Positions 42,165-47,068 of a stretch of 47,068 bases of DNA are shown here, one piece after another. Location of the stretch: NCBI GenBank assembly GCA_022797535.1, contig JAAWKU010000032.1, positions 1 through 47,068 on the forward strand, read 5' to 3'. Position numbers and translations under genes: made by a program. The number at the start of each line of letters is the position of its first letter. Within the stretch, counting starts at the first letter, position 1. The stretch is from Lachnospiraceae bacterium. GTDB lineage: Bacteria; Bacillota; Clostridia; Lachnospirales; Lachnospiraceae. The notes beneath the pieces are model-generated. The model saw only the letters and a list, made by a program, of their open reading frames with translations, did no database searches and had not been told where the DNA came from.

Positions 42165-42566
42165 ATGGCACTGAGCGATCCTATTGCAGATATGCTTACA
42201 AGAATTCGTAACGCGAATACTGCAAAACACGATACAGTTGATGTTCCTGCTTCCAGGATGAAGTTGGCGATCGCCGACATCCTTTTGGAGGAGGGCTATA
42301 TTAAGAAGTATGACATCATAGAGGATGGCAGCTTCAAGACCATCCATATCGCCCTGAAGTACGGCGGGGACAAGAACGAGAAGATGATCACCGGCCTCAA
42401 GAGAATCTCCAAGCCGGGCCTGCGCGTGTATGCCGGCAAGGATGAACTGCCCAGAGTGCTGGGCGGCCTGGGTATTGCGATCATTTCCACCAACCAGGGC
42501 GTTATCACCGATAAGAAGGCAAGGGAGCTGCAGGTAGGCGGCGAGGTACTGGCTTTCGTGTGGTAG
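42165..42566 (+). CDS. rpsH: 30S ribosomal protein S8
   Basis: A 133-residue S8, a primary 16S rRNA-binding protein. [44 protein letters not shown] and [48 protein letters not shown] are conserved. A 144-bp spacer with a strong hairpin separates it from rplF. Confidence 0.97.
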   Translation: MALSDPIADMLTRIRNANTAKHDTVDVPASRMKLAIADILLEEGYIKKYDIIEDGSFKTIHIALKYGGDKNEKMITGLKRISKPGLRVYAGKDELPRVLGGLGIAIISTNQGVITDKKARELQVGGEVLAFVW

Positions 42567-42628
42567 TGGATGAAACAGATTTTCTAAGGTGTCAGGGAAC
42601 GCCACCGGAGAAAATCTAAGTGTGTCCC

Positions 42629-42655
42629 GAAGAATGTCTCAGGGAGACATTCTTC
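42629..42655 (+). repeat. 12-bp perfect hairpin between rpsH and rplF
   Basis: The arms GAAGAATGTCTC (42629-42640) and GAGACATTCTTC (42644-42655) pair fully around an AGG loop. No T-run follows, so it would act as a processing or stability element more than as a terminator. Confidence 0.75.
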
Positions 42656-42710
42656 AAGTAAGAGAGATTCATATAGCAGTTTATATAGAACAAGAACAGG
42701 AGGTACGGGC

Positions 42711-43253
42711 ATGTCACGTATAGGAAGAATGCCAATCGCAATTCCCGCAGGTGTTACTGTGGATGTTGCAGAAAATAATAAAGTGACTGTAAAAGGTCCC
42801 AAGGGGACGCTGGAGAGAGTGTTGCCTACAGAGATGGAGATCAAGGTGGAGGGCGCAGAAGTTCATGTGAGCCGTCCCAACGACTTAAAGAAGATGAAAT
42901 CCCTGCACGGCCTGACCAGGACGCTGATCAACAACATGGTGGTGGGCGTTACCCAGGGTTATGAGAAAAAGTTGGAAGTAAACGGCGTGGGTTACAGAGC
43001 CGCCAAGGCCGGCAAGAAGCTGACCCTGTCTTTGGGCTATTCCCATCCGGTAGAGATGGATGATCCCGAGGGGATCGAGACTGTCGTTGAAGGGCAGAAC
43101 ATTATCCTTGTCAAGGGCATCGACAAGGAAAAAGTAGGCCAATTCGCAGCCGAAATCAGAGACAAGAGGAGACCTGAGCCTTATAAGGGCAAGGGTATCA
43201 AGTATGCTGATGAAACCATCAGGCGCAAGGTTGGTAAGACCGGTAAGAAATAA
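42711..43253 (+). CDS. rplF: 50S ribosomal protein L6
   Basis: A 180-residue L6, near the factor-binding stalk. [38 protein letters not shown] and the C-terminal [31 protein letters not shown] are complete. AGGAGGTACGGGC precedes the ATG. Confidence 0.97.
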   Translation: MSRIGRMPIAIPAGVTVDVAENNKVTVKGPKGTLERVLPTEMEIKVEGAEVHVSRPNDLKKMKSLHGLTRTLINNMVVGVTQGYEKKLEVNGVGYRAAKAGKKLTLSLGYSHPVEMDDPEGIETVVEGQNIILVKGIDKEKVGQFAAEIRDKRRPEPYKGKGIKYADETIRRKVGKTGKK

Positions 43254-43273
43254 TAGATAAGGAGAGTATGAAA

Positions 43274-43642
43274 ATGGTTAGTAAGGAATCCAGACAGAAA
43301 GTTCGTGTTAAAAAGCACATGAGAATTCGCAACCGTTTCAGCGGCACGGCTGAGCAGCCTCGTCTTGCGGTATTCAGAAGCAATAATCATATGTATGCTC
43401 AAATTATCGATGATACGGTCGGCCACACCCTGGTATCCGCATCCACTCTGGAGAAGGCCGTCAAGGCAGAACTGGAGAAAACAGACAATGTTGACGCAGC
43501 GGCTTATTTGGGAACCGTCATTGGTAAGAGGGCAGTAGAGAAGGGTATTACGAAAGTTGTTTTTGACAGAGGCGGCTTTATATACCACGGCAAGATCGCA
43601 GCATTAGCTGACGCAGCCAGAGAAGCTGGCTTGGAATTCTAG
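43274..43642 (+). CDS. rplR: 50S ribosomal protein L18
   Basis: A 122-residue L18, which binds 5S rRNA with L5. [60 protein letters not shown] is typical. An in-frame ATG at 43268 exists, but the start at 43274 has nine bases from GGAG, better than three, and matches the family start. Confidence 0.95.
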   Translation: MVSKESRQKVRVKKHMRIRNRFSGTAEQPRLAVFRSNNHMYAQIIDDTVGHTLVSASTLEKAVKAELEKTDNVDAAAYLGTVIGKRAVEKGITKVVFDRGGFIYHGKIAALADAAREAGLEF

Positions 43643-43659
43643 GAAAGGAAGGAAATATC

Positions 43660-44169
43660 ATGAAGCAGACAATCATAGATGCAAGCCAGTTAGAGTTGAA
43701 TGATAAAGTTGTGGTAATCAAGCGCGTTGCCAAGACTGTAAAGGGTGGCCGCAACATGCGCTTCACCGCTCTGGTGGTGGTGGGAGACGGCAACGGTCAT
43801 GTGGGTGCCGGCCTGGGCAAGGCTGTGGAAATCCCCGAGGCCATCCGCAAGGGTAAGGAAGACGCCATGAAGCACCTTGTGACCATCGCTCTGGACGAGA
43901 ACAATTCCATCACTCATGATTTCATCGGAAAGTACGGTTCTTCCAACGTGCTGCTTAAGAGAGCTCCCGAAGGTACCGGTATCATCGCAGGCGGTCCCGC
44001 GCGTATCGTTTGCGAACTGGCGGGTATCAAGAACATCCGTACCAAGTCCCTGGGCTCTAACAACAAGCAGAACGTGGTTCTGGCAACGATCAGTGGCCTC
44101 AGCCAGCTTAAATCCCCCGAGGAAGTGGCAAGAAACCGCGGTAAGTCCGTGGATGAGATCTATGCCTGA
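43660..44169 (+). CDS. rpsE: 30S ribosomal protein S5
   Basis: A 169-residue S5 with a role in translational accuracy. [58 protein letters not shown] carries the spectinomycin-loop region and the conserved double-stranded-RNA-binding-like fold. AGGAAAGGAAGGAAATATC precedes the ATG. Confidence 0.97.
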   Translation: MKQTIIDASQLELNDKVVVIKRVAKTVKGGRNMRFTALVVVGDGNGHVGAGLGKAVEIPEAIRKGKEDAMKHLVTIALDENNSITHDFIGKYGSSNVLLKRAPEGTGIIAGGPARIVCELAGIKNIRTKSLGSNNKQNVVLATISGLSQLKSPEEVARNRGKSVDEIYA

Positions 44170-44200
44170 CGCAAGGGCGTGAAAGGAGAAGGAAGAAATC

Positions 44201-44392
44201 ATGGCAGATAAGATGTTAAAGGTGACTTTGGTAAAGTCCACCATCGGTGCTGTGCCGAAGAACAGGAAAACAGTGGAGTCCATGGGACTCAGGAAATTGA
44301 ATCATTCCATCATCCTTCCTGATAATGCGGCCACCAGAGGCCAGATTCGTCAGGTGGGTCATTTGTTAAAAGTAGAAGAAGTGGAAGCATAA
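44201..44392 (+). CDS. rpmD: 50S ribosomal protein L30
   Basis: A 63-residue L30. KMLKVTLVKSTIGAVPKNRKTVESMGLRKLNHSIILPDNAATRGQIRQVGHLLKVEEVE is the family pattern. GAAAGGAGAAGGAAGAAATC precedes the start; an alternative start at the fifth codon is possible. Confidence 0.95.
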   Translation: MADKMLKVTLVKSTIGAVPKNRKTVESMGLRKLNHSIILPDNAATRGQIRQVGHLLKVEEVEA

Positions 44393-44410
44393 AGAGAAGG
44401 AGGTGTCAAC

Positions 44411-44851
44411 ATGGAATTATCCAATTTAAGGCCTGCGGAAGGCTCCAGGAAGAGCGATAATTTTAGAAGAGGCCGTGGACATGGTTCAGGCAATGGTAAG
44501 ACAGCCGGCAAGGGACACAAAGGCCAGAAAGCCCGTTCCGGAGCACCCAGGATCGGCTTTGAGGGCGGCCAGATGCCTTTATACAGACGTATCCCCAAGA
44601 GAGGGTTCAAGAACAGGAACACCAAGGAGATCGTGGCAATCAACGTGAGCGTGCTGGAACGCTTTGAGGATGGCGCCACCGTAGACGTTCAGGCATTGAT
44701 GGAAGCCGGAGTAATCAAGAACCCCAGGGATGGCGTAAAGGTACTCGGAAACGGAGAACTTACCAAGAAACTCAACGTGAAGGTAAACGCTTACAGCGCA
44801 TCCGCAAAGGAAAAGATTGAGGCACTTGGTGGAACAGCTGAGGTGATCTAA
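44411..44851 (+). CDS. rplO: 50S ribosomal protein L15
   Basis: A 146-residue L15, important for late 50S assembly. The Gly-rich arm [51 protein letters not shown] is conserved. Its stop overlaps the secY start by one base (TAATG), coupling translocon and ribosome synthesis. Confidence 0.97.
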   Translation: MELSNLRPAEGSRKSDNFRRGRGHGSGNGKTAGKGHKGQKARSGAPRIGFEGGQMPLYRRIPKRGFKNRNTKEIVAINVSVLERFEDGATVDVQALMEAGVIKNPRDGVKVLGNGELTKKLNVKVNAYSASAKEKIEALGGTAEVI

Positions 44852-46164
44852 TGCTAACAACCTTAAGGAATGCATTCAAAATAAAGGAGATAAGGACCAA
44901 AATTCTCTTTACGCTGGTCATGCTGGTTGTGATCCGTCTGGGATCACAGCTGCCTGTGCCGGGCGTGGACAGGACTTATTTCTCAACATGGTTTGCGCAG
45001 CAGACCGGTGATGCATTTAGTTTCTTTGATGCGATAACGGGCGGATCGTTCCTGAACATGTCCATTCTGGCGCTGAACATCAGTCCCTATATCACATCAT
45101 CCATCATCATGCAGCTTTTGACCATTGCCATTCCCAAGCTGGAAGAGATGCAGAGGGATGGCGAGGACGGCAGGAAGAAGATCGCTTCCATCACCAGGTA
45201 TGTGACGGTGGTGTTGGCCGTGGTTCAGGCATCCGCCATGTCCATCGGATTTGGGCGGCAGGGTCTGCTGGTGACATTCAACGCGCTTAATGTGATCACC
45301 TGTATCGCTGCGCTCACCGCCGGCAGCGCTTTCATGATGTGGGTGGGAGAGAGGATCACCGAGAAGGGGATCGGCAATGGTATTTCCATTGTGCTGGTTA
45401 TCAACATCGTGTCCCGCCTCCCTCAGGACCTGGCCAACCTGTTTGACCAGTTTGTATTTGGCAAGGCGCCCGCTACGGCTGTGCTGGCGGCATGCATCAT
45501 CGTGTTGATTATCATACTGATGGTGGTGCTGGTCATCGTGCTGAACGCAGGCGTGCGTAAGATTCCCGTCCAGTATGCCAAGAAGGTGCAGGGCAGAAAG
45601 ATGGTTGGGGGACAGACTTCCAACATCCCGCTGAAGGTGAACACTTCCGGCGTGATCCCGGTGATCTTTGCTTCCTCCATCATGCAGACTCCCATTATTA
45701 TATGCAGCTTCCTGGGCTATCAGGGAACCGGGTTCTGGGGCGAGGTGCTCAAGTATCTGAACCAGAACTATTGGTGCAATCGCAGTCAGCCCATCTATAC
45801 CATAGGTATGCTCGTATATATCCTGCTGGTGATCTTTTTCGCTTACTTCTATACTTCCATCACTTTCAATCCGTTGATGGTGGCGGACAATATGAAGAAG
45901 CAGGGCGGTTTTATCCCGGGTATCAGGCCGGGCAAGCCCACCAGCGATTATCTGACCAGGGTTCTGAACTACCTGATCTTTATCGGGGCTGTGGGGCTGG
46001 TAATTATCGCCATACTGCCGTTTATTTTCAGCGGCCTGTTCGGCGCGCATGTCTCCTTCGGCGGAACCAGCCTGATCATCATTGTCAGTGTCATACTGGA
46101 AACCATGAAGCAGGTGGAATCCCAGATGCTGGTGCGCAATTACAAGGGATTTTTGAACGATTAA
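44851..46164 (+). CDS. secY: Preprotein translocase subunit SecY
   Basis: A 437-residue SecY, the channel of the Sec translocon, with ten hydrophobic helices. GGSFLNMSILALNISPYITSSIIMQLLTIAIPKLEEMQRDGEDGRKKIASITRY, the ring and loop region, and the C-terminal IRPGKPTSDYLTRVLNYLI with the SecA-binding loop are conserved. It overlaps rplO by one base and is followed by a terminator. Confidence 0.98.
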   Translation: MLTTLRNAFKIKEIRTKILFTLVMLVVIRLGSQLPVPGVDRTYFSTWFAQQTGDAFSFFDAITGGSFLNMSILALNISPYITSSIIMQLLTIAIPKLEEMQRDGEDGRKKIASITRYVTVVLAVVQASAMSIGFGRQGLLVTFNALNVITCIAALTAGSAFMMWVGERITEKGIGNGISIVLVINIVSRLPQDLANLFDQFVFGKAPATAVLAACIIVLIIILMVVLVIVLNAGVRKIPVQYAKKVQGRKMVGGQTSNIPLKVNTSGVIPVIFASSIMQTPIIICSFLGYQGTGFWGEVLKYLNQNYWCNRSQPIYTIGMLVYILLVIFFAYFYTSITFNPLMVADNMKKQGGFIPGIRPGKPTSDYLTRVLNYLIFIGAVGLVIIAILPFIFSGLFGAHVSFGGTSLIIIVSVILETMKQVESQMLVRNYKGFLND

Positions 46165-46175
46165 CCAGGGTGGAA

Positions 46176-46217
46176 AGGCGCTTTCCCATGATTATTTATC
46201 ATAGAGGGCGTCTTTTT
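46176..46217 (+). terminator. Terminator after secY
   Basis: AGGCGC (46176-46181) pairs with GCGTCT (46208-46213, one G-U wobble); the stem continues through CC/GG and ATGAT/ATCAT around TATTT, then T-rich TTTTT. This ends the S10-spc operon before adk. Confidence 0.6.
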
Positions 46218-46239
46218 GGTGTAAATGCAAGGATTTGTA

Positions 46240-46268
46240 TTGCAAACAACCGACGAAATAGGTAAAAT
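46240..46268 (+). promoter_or_regulatory. Promoter of adk
   Basis: TTGCAA (46240-46245) and TAAAAT (46263-46268) are separated by 17 bp, about 60 bp before the adk start. Confidence 0.7.
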
Positions 46269-46328
46269 AGAACGGTAAATTGAAACGCATTTCATGCCCG
46301 GAAGCGGCATGGGCATAAGGAGGAGCAT

Positions 46329-46970
46329 ATGAAGATAATTATGTTAGGCGCGCCTGGCGCAGGCAAGGGCACTCAGGCCAAGATGATTGCCGAGAAATAC
46401 GGGATTCCTCATGTATCCACGGGAGATATCTTCCGGGCCAATATCAAGAATGGCACGGAACTGGGCATGGAAGCCAAGAAATATATGGATCAGGGGCTGC
46501 TGGTGCCCGATGAACTTACCGTGAAGATCCTTTTGGACCGAGTGGCCCAGGAGGATTGCCAGAAGGGCTATGTGCTGGATGGTTTTCCCCGCACCATTCC
46601 CCAGGCGGAGGTACTGGACAAGGCGCTGGCGGAGCTGGGCGAGGAGATTGACTACGCTGTCAACGTGGATGTGCCCGATGAAAACATTGTAAAGCGGATG
46701 TCAGGCAGGAGGGCGTGCCTTGCCTGCGGCGCAACCTACCACATTGAGCATATTCCTCCCAAACAGGAGGGCGTCTGTGACAACTGCGGCCAGTCTCTGG
46801 TGCTGCGTGACGACGACAAGCCGGAGACGGTACAGAACCGCCTGAAGGTGTATCATGACCAGACCCAGCCTCTGATTGATTTCTATACCGCCAAGGGCGT
46901 GCTTCGCACCGTGGACGGCACTGTGGACATGAAGGATGTGTTTGAGGCGATTGTATCTATTTTGGGATAA
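46329..46970 (+). CDS. adk: Adenylate kinase, zinc-lid type
   Basis: A 213-residue adenylate kinase that interconverts ATP, ADP and AMP. It has P-loop GAPGAGKGT (residues 7-15), the AMP-binding [12 protein letters not shown] region and DGFPRT. The LID domain carries the zinc motif Cys130-x2-Cys133 and Cys150-x2-Cys153, as in Gram-positive Adk. AAGGAGGAGCAT precedes the ATG. In related bacteria it usually follows secY in the same operon; here a terminator and promoter intervene. Confidence 0.97.
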   Translation: MKIIMLGAPGAGKGTQAKMIAEKYGIPHVSTGDIFRANIKNGTELGMEAKKYMDQGLLVPDELTVKILLDRVAQEDCQKGYVLDGFPRTIPQAEVLDKALAELGEEIDYAVNVDVPDENIVKRMSGRRACLACGATYHIEHIPPKQEGVCDNCGQSLVLRDDDKPETVQNRLKVYHDQTQPLIDFYTAKGVLRTVDGTVDMKDVFEAIVSILG

Positions 46971-47068
46971 GGCAAGTATGAAACTGGCGTTTCATATACC
47001 GATTTGCGCAGTATCGCAAACAAGGCTTGCGATATGCATGCAGAGGCAAGTATGAAACTGGCGTTTCA
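46971..47068 (+). repeat. Hairpin-containing direct repeat after adk (runs off the window)
   Basis: The 24-bp block beginning GGCAAGTATGAAACTGGC occurs exactly at 46971-46994 and 47045-47068, a 74-bp period. It holds a perfect hairpin TATGAAAC-TGGC-GTTTCATA (46977-46996). A second hairpin TATCGCAA/TTGCGATA (about 47012-47034) fills the rest of the unit. The array continues beyond the window. The design resembles the rpsJ-rplC array. Confidence 0.8.

Overview
This window comes from a low-copy chromosomal region of a Firmicute, most likely a Lachnospiraceae-type clostridium. The evidence is the Gram-positive Shine-Dalgarno sequences, the S10-spc ribosomal gene order ending in secY-adk, a zinc-type S14, a zinc-lid adenylate kinase, an AAA-ATPase/DUF1703 protein, a YhfC-family protease and HlyD-like adaptors made as lipoproteins. 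I cannot name the species. I saw no tRNA, rRNA, CRISPR array, prophage or transposase gene.

The left 34 kb is accessory and housekeeping sequence. (i) 183-2218: a MerR regulator with two C-terminal membrane helices, a YbjQ-like protein and a YhfC intramembrane protease, behind a textbook 19-bp-spacer MerR promoter. (ii) 2236-2634: a sigma-A promoter, a structured leader and two terminator hairpins. (iii) 2735-7267: a GNAT acetyltransferase, a MutS2-like ATPase without the Smr nuclease, and an AAA-ATPase/PD-(D/E)XK protein. (iv) 7354-13597: a hemerythrin-response regulator, a cysteine desulfidase (CyuA), a LacI-type-sensor diguanylate cyclase and a uridine-kinase-like protein. (v) 13851-22721: a membrane-fused spermidine-synthase-like protein, three successive lipoprotein adaptors, a large FtsX-type permease with no ATPase beside it, and a PHP phosphoesterase. 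(vi) 22992-32496: soluble chemoreceptor-type genes (PocR-MCP, CZB-MCP, FIST followed by a bare MCP module), interleaved with a beta-mannosidase, a DUF2752 protein and oligoendopeptidase F. (vii) A Gln/Tyr-rich membrane protein and an rRNA methyltransferase-like gene end this half.

The right 12.5 kb is the S10-spc operon: rpsJ, rplC, rplD, rplW, rplB, rpsS, rplV, rpsC, rplP, rpmC, rpsQ, rplN, rplX, rplE, rpsN, rpsH, rplF, rplR, rpsE, rpmD, rplO, secY. It has a strong promoter and a roughly 300-nt leader. adk follows behind its own terminator and promoter.

The most unusual features are non-coding. A 60-bp tandem repeat between rpsJ and rplC folds into eight alternating hairpins with compensatory changes. 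Other structured spacers interrupt the same operon at rplW/rplB, rpsS/rplV and rpsH/rplF, where only a few bases are usual. A MITE-like dispersed element occurs three times (5289-5454, 15452-15530, 34127-34288), and two copies supply the TAG stop codon of the gene they abut. A further hairpin-bearing direct repeat begins right after adk and runs off the window end.

The signalling genes share a theme: cytosolic receptors for redox or oxygen (hemerythrin), zinc (CZB) and small ligands (PocR, FIST, LacI-type), coupled to MCP, receiver or GGDEF outputs. No CheA, CheW or flagellar genes are in the window, so their partners must lie elsewhere.
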